Assembly: GCA_030654395.1 (NCBI GenBank)
Contig: JAURXM010000116.1
Location: forward strand, 248,001-312,000
Length of the DNA stretch: 64,000 bases
Direction: 5' to 3'
DNA from: Aquabacterium sp.
GTDB lineage: Bacteria; Pseudomonadota; Gammaproteobacteria; Burkholderiales; Burkholderiaceae_C
Made by a program: the position numbers and the translations under genes. Below are positions 54,531 through 62,711 of the stretch, piece after piece. The first letter of the stretch is position 1; every line of letters begins with the position of its first letter. The notes beneath the pieces were generated by a model. It was given only the letters and a program-made list of their open reading frames with translations, was not told where the DNA came from and made no database searches.

Positions 54531-55622
54531 TCAAGTCCGGATGAACTTGCCGGTGGCGTCCTGCGTGGGCCAGTAGGTCTCCAGCTTCAGCTCACGCAAG
54601 GCGTTGTCGAGGTACTTGCGCTCGATCCAACCGTCCAGGCTCACCTCACGCCGAGTCAGGCGGTACTTTTTCGTTTCGTCGATCGATTTCTTGATCGCTG
54701 CCACGTAATAGTCGTCAAGCAAGGGGTTGATGCGCGTGCGCAAGTCCTTGACGCGACTCCAAGTCTGTTTGTTGTCGATGTAGGCGTTCACGCCCGACCG
54801 TGTCCACAATTGGTATTGCGTTTCACGGTTGGCTTCAAGGGTGCTCCAGTGCGCCACCTTGACCAGACGGGTCACGATCCGCTGGACGATATCGGGGTAT
54901 TGCTGTTCGAACGCTTCACCGACCCAGACCGAACCAGGCGCGCTGATGTCCGGGTCGTCAAAGATTTCGGCGATGCGCTTGGCGACGCCGCGCGCTTCCA
55001 GGCCGAAGGGGGTTTCGACAGCGCCGGCAATGGCCCCGGTCGCCAGCGAGGCCACGCGGTCGTCGCGGATCTGACTGATGATTCGGAATTCTTTTTCCGG
55101 CTCGTTAAAGCCATACTTGGCCAGCACGCGATAGAGCTGCAATTGCCCTGCGGTACCTTTTTGCACCGACAGGGTCTTGCCCTTGAGGTCGGCGATCGAT
55201 TTGGCTGGCGATGAGGCCGGCGTTACAAAGTAGACATCACCGAGGCGGCCCGAAGAGAGCAAGACTTTGTGCTTGAGCCCAGTCGACCGCCCGACGATCA
55301 ATGGCAAGTCACCGTGGCCGAAGCAGAAGTCCAGCAGGCCGTTGGCAAAAGATTCATTGAGGGCGGGACCTGCTCCAACGAAGTACTTCCACTCAATTTT
55401 GATGCCATCGGCGGCAAATTCCTGTTCGATTTCAGCGCGGTGTACCGAGTTGGCTGTGAATCCGGATGAGGGCAATGGGCGCCCGCCAGTGCCGGCACCG
55501 GGAAAGCCGATGCGGATGGTGGTGGGCTTGCCGCCCGCCGCAAAGGCAGACTTGCTCAGGCCGATGAGCGCGGGGGCCACCAGGCCTGCTGCGAGGGCGG
55601 TACTAAAGGAACGGCGTTTCAT
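54531..55622 (-). CDS. Aliphatic sulfonate/nitrate-type ABC substrate-binding protein
   Basis: Protein of 363 residues from ATG 55622, with a clear GGAG ribosome-binding site; an upstream open frame is not conserved. Twin-arginine-containing signal (KRRSFSTALAAGLVAPALIGL, ending SAFA) is followed by a type II binding-protein fold: TIRIGFPGAGTGGRPLPSSG, IEWKYFVGAGPALNESFANG, and GHGDLPLIVGRSTGL, as in SsuA and AtsR. The GAGPAINE-like loop is where sulfonate or sulfate-ester ligands bind. It heads the import genes after the porin. Confidence 0.9.
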   Translation of the reverse strand: MKRRSFSTALAAGLVAPALIGLSKSAFAAGGKPTTIRIGFPGAGTGGRPLPSSGFTANSVHRAEIEQEFAADGIKIEWKYFVGAGPALNESFANGLLDFCFGHGDLPLIVGRSTGLKHKVLLSSGRLGDVYFVTPASSPAKSIADLKGKTLSVQKGTAGQLQLYRVLAKYGFNEPEKEFRIISQIRDDRVASLATGAIAGAVETPFGLEARGVAKRIAEIFDDPDISAPGSVWVGEAFEQQYPDIVQRIVTRLVKVAHWSTLEANRETQYQLWTRSGVNAYIDNKQTWSRVKDLRTRINPLLDDYYVAAIKKSIDETKKYRLTRREVSLDGWIERKYLDNALRELKLETYWPTQDATGKFIRT

Positions 55623-55653
55623 GTTTTGATCTCCAATTGGGATGACGCAGGGG

Positions 55654-57279
55654 TCAGAAGGTGGCGCTGAGTTGGACTTGCCAGAGATTGGACGTTGCCG
55701 GGGTCGCTGCCGTTGAGGTGGCCGTGCCGAGCTGGTTGCGCGTGCGCACGTAATTGACCTGGAGCTTGGTTGTTTCGGCAAAGAACACGTTCAGGCCCAA
55801 GGTGGTGGCGAGCTTCTTGTCATTGACTGACAGTGCGCTGCGGTTGGGGTCCCACGAGTCGAAGCGCAGGAAGGCCTGGTAGGACTTGGGCCAGAAGTCG
55901 TCAAACTTGCCTTGTTGTTTGGAGCTGTTCAAGAACTGTTCACCCCAGGTGTAGCCAAAGTTGACGTACTGACCGACGCCGCGCAGGTAACCATCGGGGT
56001 TGCTTGTTGCGATGGCATCGGCCGCATTCAGCTCTTGTTTGCCATAGGCCCACTCGTAGGAAACGGAGTAGGGCAGGTGCGTCCAGTTGATGTCGAAGCC
56101 CTCTCGGTTGTAGCTGCCTTTGCCGGTGGCCGCGGTGGCCGTGGTGGGCGCTGTCACCGCCGGGGAGCCCAGCGTTCTTGCGTCCCCCAATGAGATGTAG
56201 CCGCGGTAGTAGGACGCGCCGATCTGGAGCTGGCGAAAGCTGCTGCTGTAGTCCACAGGCAAGGTGTAGACCAAGCGACCTGCAATGTCCCGGTAGTCGT
56301 TGTTGTCGGCTCGGTTGGTGCCGTTGCCATTGAACAAGCCCAGCGAGTAGGCAATCAGCGGTGCGCGGTAGTTGTTGGTGAAGTCGACATAGGGGTCGTA
56401 ATCACCCGAGACGACCAAGCCGGTTTGCCTGGTCCCCAGCCCAAGCCCACTCACGAAGCCGGCGTTGCCGATGACGGCTTTGACTTCAGGGTCGATGGCT
56501 TGTGCATCCTGCCCAAACGGGATGGTTTGTTGCCCCAGGGTGATGGTGCCCAAAGGGTCTTCCGCGTTGCCGCTGGCGGGCTGGAAGCTGTAGCGCAGAT
56601 ACGCGTCCGTCAGATTGACCGTGGTCGATGAGCTGGTGGCTGTGTTCGCACTGGTCAACGCCAGTCGATAGGTTAGGTTGCGGCCTTCGGCGTAGTCACG
56701 GTAGAGATTGCCCGCAAAGTTCAGACCAAAGCCCACTGCATTGAAGCCACTCTGGCGAGGGTCCGTCGGGCCATTGCCGCTGGACGTGTTCAGAGGCTGT
56801 GCGCCTGGATTTTGGAAGTCATAACGAGCCGTGATCGATCCACCGATCTTGGTGTTGCGTGTCACGCTCGGTACGTTGCGTTCCAGTTGGCGTGCGTTGT
56901 CGTACTTGTAATTCTCAAGGTCGGTGCGCAGACCTTGAATGTCGGCCTTCGAGGCTGACGTTCTGGCGTCTATGGATTCTTGGCTTTCACCGTCCGGGTT
57001 GGTGGCGGCTGCCGAAGCTTCAGTAGTTTTGGTGTCAACTTGCTTTTTAAGTTGAGTGCGCAGCTCTTCCAGTTGCTTGCGTACCTCGTCCACACGGGCT
57101 TTTTCCAGCGCGTCCACATCTGAACGTTGCGCCTTCTTGATCTCCTGAATCTGCTTACGGAGTTCTTCAACGGTCCCCTTTAGCGCTTTGATCTCGCTGG
57201 TCGGTTGCGCTTGAACTGTCGCGCCGGACAGGGCGAGCAGCACGGCACCTGCCAGCACTGTAGTTTTAAAAGAATGCAC
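55654..57279 (-). CDS. DcaP/OprP-like outer-membrane porin with coiled-coil N-terminus
   Basis: Protein of 541 residues starting at GTG 57279, with AGGAG eight bases upstream. Signal peptide (TVLAGAVLLALSGATVQAQ), then a coiled coil of about 80 residues (ALKGTVEELRKQIQEIKK, EVRKQLEELRTQLKKQ), then a 16-18-strand barrel (IGGSITARYDF, FGLNFAGNLYRDYAEGRNL, TITLGQQTIPFG ...) ending WQVQLSATF. This is the architecture of trimeric DcaP-like porins for dicarboxylates and other anions. It starts the transport gene cluster; its promoter is of the sigma-54 type. Confidence 0.88.
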   Translation of the reverse strand: MHSFKTTVLAGAVLLALSGATVQAQPTSEIKALKGTVEELRKQIQEIKKAQRSDVDALEKARVDEVRKQLEELRTQLKKQVDTKTTEASAAATNPDGESQESIDARTSASKADIQGLRTDLENYKYDNARQLERNVPSVTRNTKIGGSITARYDFQNPGAQPLNTSSGNGPTDPRQSGFNAVGFGLNFAGNLYRDYAEGRNLTYRLALTSANTATSSSTTVNLTDAYLRYSFQPASGNAEDPLGTITLGQQTIPFGQDAQAIDPEVKAVIGNAGFVSGLGLGTRQTGLVVSGDYDPYVDFTNNYRAPLIAYSLGLFNGNGTNRADNNDYRDIAGRLVYTLPVDYSSSFRQLQIGASYYRGYISLGDARTLGSPAVTAPTTATAATGKGSYNREGFDINWTHLPYSVSYEWAYGKQELNAADAIATSNPDGYLRGVGQYVNFGYTWGEQFLNSSKQQGKFDDFWPKSYQAFLRFDSWDPNRSALSVNDKKLATTLGLNVFFAETTKLQVNYVRTRNQLGTATSTAATPATSNLWQVQLSATF

Positions 57280-57330
57280 CTTGCTAACTCCTGTTTGGTT
57301 GCGGGTAAAAATACATTTAACCTTTATGTA

Positions 57331-57346
57331 TGCAGAAGTTGTGCCA
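57331..57346 (-). promoter_or_regulatory. Sigma-54 promoter of the porin and transport genes
   Basis: On the minus strand the sequence is TGGCACAACTTCTGCA. The consensus is TGGCAC-N5-TTGCW, and the only deviation is C for T in the -12 element. GG and GC are exactly ten bases apart, as required. A start about 12 bases downstream would leave a leader of some 40 bases before the GTG at 57279. Confidence 0.75.
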
Positions 57347-57499
57347 GCTTATTTTCCTTATTTCTGGTCGCCACTGCTGAGTATGTGTTGATATGTGAAT
57401 GGGTTGTGTTGATTTATCAGCACAAAGGTGTTGGAATTCAAGCACTTCTGCTGCGACCCCTTCGTTGTGGTTAATTCATTTTTCAAGTTAACATATGAC

Positions 57500-57511
57500 T
57501 TATTTAAATAA
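57500..57511. promoter_or_regulatory. AT palindrome, candidate activator site
   Basis: TTATTTAAATAA is a perfect 12-base palindrome. It lies about 60 bases upstream of the plus-strand sigma-54 box and 155 bases from the minus-strand one, in reach of an enhancer-type activator. AT content alone could produce it. Confidence 0.3.
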
Positions 57512-57569
57512 CCTTTAAAAACAACAACTTAGAAAGTTATGTTGGGTTATCTTTTTTGGTTAAGTAAGT

Positions 57570-57585
57570 TGGCACGTTGATTGCT
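57570..57585 (+). promoter_or_regulatory. Sigma-54 promoter of the DUF1549/DUF1501 gene cluster
   Basis: TGGCACGTTGATTGCT matches the consensus TGGCAC-N5-TTGCW at every fixed position, with GG and GC ten bases apart. Transcription would start near 57597, about 120 bases before the DUF1549/DUF1553 start codon. Confidence 0.85.
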
Positions 57586-57677
57586 TATTTGTGCTCACTT
57601 TGATGAATTTTGGCGGCATGCTGTAGTTGCTGTTAACTACTGTAAGTTGCATGTGAGAATATTAATGGAGTTAGCAA

Positions 57678-57722
57678 ATGAGTAAAACGCGCTATGCATC
57701 CGGGGTGAATAAATATGAATAA
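57678..57722 (+). CDS. Short leader frame overlapping the DUF1549/DUF1553 start
   Basis: ATG with GGAG seven bases upstream, then 14 codons (SKTRYASGVNKYE) and TAA, overlapping the next start codon by eight bases. The stretch GGAGTTAGCAA before it is identical to the one before the porin GTG on the other strand. It may be a regulatory leader, allow translational coupling, or be a remnant of an earlier gene start. The peptide itself shows no attenuator-like codon run. Confidence 0.4.
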   Translation: MSKTRYASGVNKYE

Positions 57723-60057
57723 GTCCGTACATATATCCGTCTTGCTGGCATTGCTTGCCGCTAATGTCGCGTTGGCTGAAACAAAGCCTGTTGCCGATGT
57801 GTCGGCCGCGACGGCTGCATCCAAGTCATGGACGCCTTACCAGCAGCCTAAGACCCTTGTGCTGCCCACCGTCAAGCAGAAGGCCTGGGTGCGATCACCC
57901 ATCGACGCATTGGTGCTGTCTCAGATCGAAGCCAAAGGCCTGAAGCCTTCGCCTGAAACGGATCGCGCCATTTTCATCCGTCGTGCCACGCTGGATGCAT
58001 GGGGCTTGTTGCCTACACCAGAAGAGATCAAAGTCTTTGTCAATGACAAGTCGCCCAACGCCCATGACGCGCTGGTTGACCGTCTACTCGCTTCGCATCA
58101 CTTCGGTGAGCGTCAGGCGCGTCGTTGGCTGGATATTGCCCGTTACGCCGACAGTTCGGGCTTCCAGAACGACAACACCCGTGCGAACAACTGGCGCTAT
58201 CGCGATTACGTGATCAATGCATTCAATCAAGACAAGCCTTTCAGTCGATTCATTCAGGAGCAGATCGCGGGCGACGAGCTCTTCCCTGATAACCAAGAAG
58301 CCAAGATCGCCACAGGATTCCTCGCTGGTTATCCTGATAACGCCAACTCGCGGGACTTGGTTCAACGCAAGTACCAGATCGCCACCGACATGACCGATCT
58401 GGTGGGGGAGTCACTGCTGGGTAGCACCATCGGTTGCGCCCGTTGCCACAACCACAAGTCGGACAGGGTCAGCCAGAAGGAGTACTTCCAACTGCAGGCC
58501 TACTTCGCCAACACCAGCTTCGATGAAAAGGCACCGTTGCCCAAAGGCTCTGAGACAGGTTGGGATCAAGAGTACGAAAAAAAGCAAGCCGCCTACAACG
58601 ACGCCACCAAGAGCATTCGAGACAAGCAAAAGGCCATTCTGGACAGTGTGCGTGAGGTGGGGCGCAAGTACCACAATGAGCGTTACCTGACTGACAGCCG
58701 CGAGTCGATTTTCAAACCGAAGGATCAGTGGAATGCGCTGGATCGTTGGGTGAATTTCCGCAAGGAAACGGTGGCCTCCGAGCAGGATATCGTGTCCTAC
58801 CTGCGCGAGACCGGGCAGGAAAAAGAGCGTACTGAGTACGACCCCGCCAATGCTGACAAGCTCAAGGAGTACCAAGCCCTTGCCAACGAGCTAAAAAAGT
58901 TTGACAAGCTCAAGCCTGAGAGGGGTTCGCGCTGGATCACGGCTGCAACGGAGTTGGGGCATGCCGAGGCGCCTCCTACCTTCGTGCGCTTCGGTGGTAT
59001 CCATGAGCGTCCGTTGGATGAAGTGCAGCCGGCTATTCCTGCACTGTGGGCTGGCAAGGTTCAGCCTGTTGTGACGGCAACCGCGACGTCGTCTGGTCGT
59101 CGCAGTGCGCTGGCTTCTTGGTTAACCGGCGACAGCAACCCGCTGACTGCCCGCGTGTATGCCAACCGTGTATGGAGTCAGTACTTTGACAAGGGCGTGA
59201 TCTCGACGGTGCATGACTTCGGTCGTGCTGGTGCCAAGCCGACCAATCCAGAACTGTTGGACTACTTGGCCAGCAGCTTTGTGAAGAACGGCTGGAGCGT
59301 CAAGAAGCTGCATCGAGAGATATTGCTGTCCAGTGTGTATCGCCAGTCTTCCAACGAGCGTGCAGACGTCATCAAGGCTGACCCGGAAAACAAGCTGCTG
59401 GCCGTGTACCCACGCAAGCGACTGGAAGCCGAAGCAATCCGTGACTCGCTGTTGTACGCGTCAGGTCTGCTGGTGGATAAGGTGGGGGGGCCTGCCGTGT
59501 ACCCGCCAATTTTGAAGGCTAGTAACGATATAGGTAAGTCGCAAGACTTCAATGGTAACCGTGCATGGACAGTGTCTGAAGACAAGAGTGACTGGTATCG
59601 CCGCAGCATCTACATCTTCAACCGCCGCTCGTTCCCCTATCCTGTGACGCAGAACTTCGACCCGGCCGATCCGAGTAAGCCCCATCACAAGCGTGATGTG
59701 ACCACGACGCCACTGCAGGCTCTGACCTTGTTCAACAGCGATGTGGTGTTCGACTGGTCGCAGGCATTGGCTGGTCGCGTGATAAACGAAGCCGGGAACG
59801 ATCAGACCGCTCAGATCAACAAGCTGTACGAAATTCTGTTTGCCCGTCAGCCCAACAAGACTGAGGTGGCGGCACTGAAAGAGTTCTTGGCTAACGAGCA
59901 AATCGTCATCAAGCAAAAGGCCGCATCTGGCAAGTTTGAAGTGGCCATCCCACAAGGTTTGAAGGACATCAAGAACTTTGACCCTATCAAATCGGCTGCG
60001 TTCGTGGATTTGGTGCACACGGTTGCCAACTCCAACGACTTTGCCTATCGCTTCTAA
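57715..60057 (+). CDS. DUF1549/DUF1553 haem protein (planctomycete-type)
   Basis: Protein of 780 residues with a signal peptide (VHISVLLALLAANVALA). The DUF1549 (PSCyt2) domain covers about residues 60-270: SPIDALVLSQIEAKGLKPSP, RRATLDAWGLLPTPEE, GERQARRWLDIARYADSSG, and GSTIGCARCHNHKSD, where CxxCH (Cys241, Cys244, His245) would bind one haem c. A helical linker of about 190 residues follows, then DUF1553 (PSD1, about 470-750): LASWLTGDSNPLTARVYANR, HREILLSSVYRQSSNERAD, RLEAEAIRDSLLYASGLL, TPLQALTLFNSDVV. The N-terminal PSCyt1 haem domain common in Planctomycetes is missing. GGGGTGA supplies the ribosome-binding site. It is probably periplasmic and partners the DUF1501 protein next to it. 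Confidence 0.9.
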   Translation: MNKSVHISVLLALLAANVALAETKPVADVSAATAASKSWTPYQQPKTLVLPTVKQKAWVRSPIDALVLSQIEAKGLKPSPETDRAIFIRRATLDAWGLLPTPEEIKVFVNDKSPNAHDALVDRLLASHHFGERQARRWLDIARYADSSGFQNDNTRANNWRYRDYVINAFNQDKPFSRFIQEQIAGDELFPDNQEAKIATGFLAGYPDNANSRDLVQRKYQIATDMTDLVGESLLGSTIGCARCHNHKSDRVSQKEYFQLQAYFANTSFDEKAPLPKGSETGWDQEYEKKQAAYNDATKSIRDKQKAILDSVREVGRKYHNERYLTDSRESIFKPKDQWNALDRWVNFRKETVASEQDIVSYLRETGQEKERTEYDPANADKLKEYQALANELKKFDKLKPERGSRWITAATELGHAEAPPTFVRFGGIHERPLDEVQPAIPALWAGKVQPVVTATATSSGRRSALASWLTGDSNPLTARVYANRVWSQYFDKGVISTVHDFGRAGAKPTNPELLDYLASSFVKNGWSVKKLHREILLSSVYRQSSNERADVIKADPENKLLAVYPRKRLEAEAIRDSLLYASGLLVDKVGGPAVYPPILKASNDIGKSQDFNGNRAWTVSEDKSDWYRRSIYIFNRRSFPYPVTQNFDPADPSKPHHKRDVTTTPLQALTLFNSDVVFDWSQALAGRVINEAGNDQTAQINKLYEILFARQPNKTEVAALKEFLANEQIVIKQKAASGKFEVAIPQGLKDIKNFDPIKSAAFVDLVHTVANSNDFAYRF

Positions 60058-60093
60058 GCCCCATTGTTCAACTGACAAAAAAAGGATAAAACC

Positions 60094-61545
60094 ATGAGTA
60101 ACGATTCACGTCGCGAATTTCTGCGCCATGCAGGTTTGGGTGCAGGTGGTGCCGCATTAGGTGGCTTCATTCCTGGCATCGGCCACATTGAGGCTGCTAC
60201 CGCATCCGAACTGATCGATCCGTTGGCGCTCAAGGCACCCCATTTCCCAGCCAAAATCAAGTCGGTTATCTGGCTGCATCAGAACGGCGCGCCCAGTACG
60301 CTGGACCTGTATGACTACAAGCCCGATCTGGTTAAATTGGCGGGGCAAGATATTCCTGCTTCGTTCCTGAAGGGCATCAAGACCAGTACCCAAGGTGGTG
60401 TGGGTAAGCTCTTCGTGTCGAACAAACGCAGCTTCAAGCAATATGGTGAAAGCGGCGCTTGGTTCTCAGATCTGCTGCCTAATTTGGCTCAGCACGCTGA
60501 CAAGATGACCTTCATCAAGTCGAGCACGACAGTGGGCGCCACCCACGACATCTCGATCCTGAAGCTCAATACTGGTGATCTGAACCCAGGTCGTCCTTCC
60601 TTGGGCGCTTGGGTCAACTACGCGCTGGGTTCGGCCAATTCTGACCTTCCTTCCTATGTGGTGCTCTACAACGGTGACCGTGAGCCGCAGGCAGGCTCGG
60701 TGAACTGGAGCGCCGGTTTCCTGCCCGCTGTGTATCAAGGTACGGCATTCCGCCCCGGTGCTTCTCCGATCCTGTACCTGGATCGCCCTGAGATTCGCGC
60801 ACCCAAGCAACAGCGGGCATCGCTGGACTTGCTCAGGCGGTTGAACCTGTTGGGTGTACAGAAGTACCCAGCTGACACCGAACTGCGTGCTCGTATCCAG
60901 TCGTATGAGTTGGCCGACCGCATGCAAGCCGCTGCGCCCGCTGCCGTGGACATCAGCAAGGAAAGCGACGCCACCAAAGAGTTGTACGGCTTGAATGACA
61001 AGACCAGCCAGAGCTATGGCGAGGTGTTGCTGCGTGCTCGTCGTCTGGTTGAGAACGATGTTCGCTTCATCCAAGTGGTCTCGGGTTTCCCTGAAGGCGC
61101 AGATACCGATCGGCAAAGCTGGGATGCCCACAACGATTTGGAGAAGAACCATGGCTTGATGGCCAAGATGGTCGACAAGCCCATCGCTGGTTTGTTAGCT
61201 GACCTGAAGTCACGTGGTCTTTTGGAAACCACGCTGGTGGTATGGACCTCCGAGTTCGGTCGCACGTCCTACGGTCAAAGCGGCAATGGCCGTGACCACA
61301 ACCCATGGGGCTACACCCAGTGGCTGGCTGGTGGTGGCCTGAAGGCAGGCTTTACTTACGGCGAAACAGACGAGGTGGGATTGCAAGTGGCCGACAAAGA
61401 CAAGGCTGTCGATACCTACGATCTGCACGCGACTGTTCTGCAACTGCTGGGCTTGGATCACTTGAAGACCACTTTCCTCAACAGTGGCCGCTCCGAGCGA
61501 CCGACGGTTGTGTACGGCAAGGTCATCAAGGACATCCTGGCCTGA
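60094..61545 (+). CDS. DUF1501 protein, Tat-exported, alkaline phosphatase/sulfatase superfamily
   Basis: Protein of 483 residues. A twin-arginine signal (SRREFLRHAGLGAGGAALGG) sends it folded to the periplasm. Family blocks: SVIWLHQNGAPSTLDLYDYKP, TTVGATHDISILKL, LEKNHGLMAKMVDKPIAGLLADL, WTSEFGRTSYGQSGNGRDHNPWGYTQWLAGGG, and YDLHATVLQLLGLDH with the late His. DUF1501 belongs to the alkaline phosphatase-like clan that contains sulfatases. Asp/His residues (LDLYD, GRDHNPWG, DLHAT) could bind metal, but the family's reaction has not been established to my knowledge. DUF1549/1553-DUF1501 pairs are abundant in Planctomycetes and rare in Betaproteobacteria. Confidence 0.9.
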   Translation: MSNDSRREFLRHAGLGAGGAALGGFIPGIGHIEAATASELIDPLALKAPHFPAKIKSVIWLHQNGAPSTLDLYDYKPDLVKLAGQDIPASFLKGIKTSTQGGVGKLFVSNKRSFKQYGESGAWFSDLLPNLAQHADKMTFIKSSTTVGATHDISILKLNTGDLNPGRPSLGAWVNYALGSANSDLPSYVVLYNGDREPQAGSVNWSAGFLPAVYQGTAFRPGASPILYLDRPEIRAPKQQRASLDLLRRLNLLGVQKYPADTELRARIQSYELADRMQAAAPAAVDISKESDATKELYGLNDKTSQSYGEVLLRARRLVENDVRFIQVVSGFPEGADTDRQSWDAHNDLEKNHGLMAKMVDKPIAGLLADLKSRGLLETTLVVWTSEFGRTSYGQSGNGRDHNPWGYTQWLAGGGLKAGFTYGETDEVGLQVADKDKAVDTYDLHATVLQLLGLDHLKTTFLNSGRSERPTVVYGKVIKDILA

Positions 61546-61568
61546 TAGCGCTGTTGAATCCATAACAA

Positions 61569-61588
61569 GGCGGGGCTTGGACCCCGCC
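61569..61588 (+). other. Intercistronic hairpin between the DUF1501 and cytochrome genes
   Basis: GGCGGGG-CTTGGA-CCCCGCC is a perfect 7-base stem in the 62-base gap. No T-run follows, so it is not an ordinary terminator. It might stabilise the upstream message or lower expression of the downstream genes. Confidence 0.55.
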
Positions 61589-61607
61589 GGAAAGAGTTTC
61601 ATTTCGT

Positions 61608-61988
61608 ATGCGCAAGCTCATCATCGTTTTCGGTGCGCTGATTGTTTTGGGTGGCGTGGTTCGCGCCGCAGATGGCGAACTGGACATGGATCTGATGCAG
61701 ACCATTGAGGACACGAACAAGAGCATGTCGTCCAACATCGCGATACAAAACGCCCCAGGCAGCACGACTGACGCCAAGGAGTTGCAAGCCCTGTTCAGTC
61801 AGGTTGAAAAGCACTTTGTGGCCAAGGGCGGGGCGGATGACGCTGTGGACCTGTCTCGCAAGAGCAAGGAGTTGACCGAGTCCATCGTCAAGTCAGTGGC
61901 TGCAAAGGACTTTGGCACAGCCTCTGAATCGGCAACGTCGCTGTCTCGCACATGCAGAACCTGCCACACCTTCTACAAGAAGTCTTGA
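61608..61988 (+). CDS. Cytochrome c with C-terminal haem site (class II/c'-like)
   Basis: Protein of 126 residues with a signal peptide (KLIIVFGALIVLGGVVRA). The rest is helical with a single haem motif CRTCH at residues 116-120, almost at the C-terminus, the arrangement of four-helix class II cytochromes (c' and c556). The spacing with the neighbouring c4-like cytochrome gene is very tight. A likely periplasmic electron carrier for the DUF1549/DUF1553 or DUF1501 protein. Only a weak ribosome-binding site is visible. Confidence 0.85.
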   Translation: MRKLIIVFGALIVLGGVVRAADGELDMDLMQTIEDTNKSMSSNIAIQNAPGSTTDAKELQALFSQVEKHFVAKGGADDAVDLSRKSKELTESIVKSVAAKDFGTASESATSLSRTCRTCHTFYKKS

Positions 61989-62005
61989 AGGGTGTGGTGC
62001 AGCTT

Positions 62006-62680
62006 GTGAAAACTGTGATGGTTTTTTTGCTCACGTCTGCCCTGTTGTCCTCTCTGGCTCTGGCTGCCCCCAAGGCGCGCCAGGCTGAAGCTAAATCGAC
62101 AAAGACAGTGGTACTCAAAGGTGATCCGGTTGTTGGAAGGGAGAAAGCAGACTCTGAACGTTGTGTCGAGTGTCATGGACTGAAAGGTCAGGGCGCAGAG
62201 CATCCAAATAGCGCTGAAGCGAAGTTCGCCAAACTGGCGGGGCAGTACCCGGACTACATCCTTAAACAGATTCGGGACTTTCGCTCAGGGGCCCGCAAAC
62301 ACGATCAGATGGCGATCATGGCGCGCAGTGTGTCGGATGAAGACGTGCTTGACATCGCTGCTTACTTTGCGAGCCAGCAGGCGATGAATGGAAAAGACGG
62401 TGACCTGCACGAAATCGGCAAAGAACTGTATCAAGCAGGGGATGCGGCTCGCGGTATCCCGGCTTGTGCGAGTTGCCATGGTGCCAATGGCAAGGGCCTG
62501 CAGGCCAACAAGCTGGCGCCGATTGTCGGCGGGCAGGAGTGGCGCTATCTCGACAAACAGTTGCGAGACTGGCGTTCGGGCGAAAGGCGCAACAGCCCTG
62601 ACGGTGCGATGAACAAGGCCACTGCGGCCTTGACGGACAAGGAAATCGAATCACTGGCCGACTACCTGTCTGGCCTGTGA
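62006..62680 (+). CDS. Dihaem cytochrome c (c4-like)
   Basis: About 224 residues from GTG 62006, which gives a signal peptide of normal shape (KTVMVFLLTSALLSSLALA); ATG 62018 is an alternative and longer frames run into the previous gene. Two haem motifs, CVECH (residues 53-57) and CASCH (154-158), each head a class I domain with a distal Met candidate (QMAIMARSVSD, PDGAMNKATAAL). Repeated blocks KLAGQYPDYILKQIRDFRSG and GGQEWRYLDKQLRDWRSG mark an internal duplication, as in cytochrome c4. It would carry electrons between the periplasmic module and a terminal oxidase. Confidence 0.9.
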   Translation: MKTVMVFLLTSALLSSLALAAPKARQAEAKSTKTVVLKGDPVVGREKADSERCVECHGLKGQGAEHPNSAEAKFAKLAGQYPDYILKQIRDFRSGARKHDQMAIMARSVSDEDVLDIAAYFASQQAMNGKDGDLHEIGKELYQAGDAARGIPACASCHGANGKGLQANKLAPIVGGQEWRYLDKQLRDWRSGERRNSPDGAMNKATAALTDKEIESLADYLSGL

Positions 62681-62711
62681 CATCAATGAAGCAATGGATT
62701 GGAGATCAAAC

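Larger units (their letters stand above)
57280..57714. other. Divergent sigma-54-controlled region
   Basis: Shared upstream region of the porin/transport genes (minus) and the DUF1549/DUF1553 gene (plus). It is AT-rich in the middle, with two sigma-54 boxes, a palindrome TTATTTAAATAA (57500-57511) and a short leader frame (57678-57722), each listed separately. The sequence GGAGTTAGCAA occurs at both ends, one on each strand. Confidence 0.6.
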
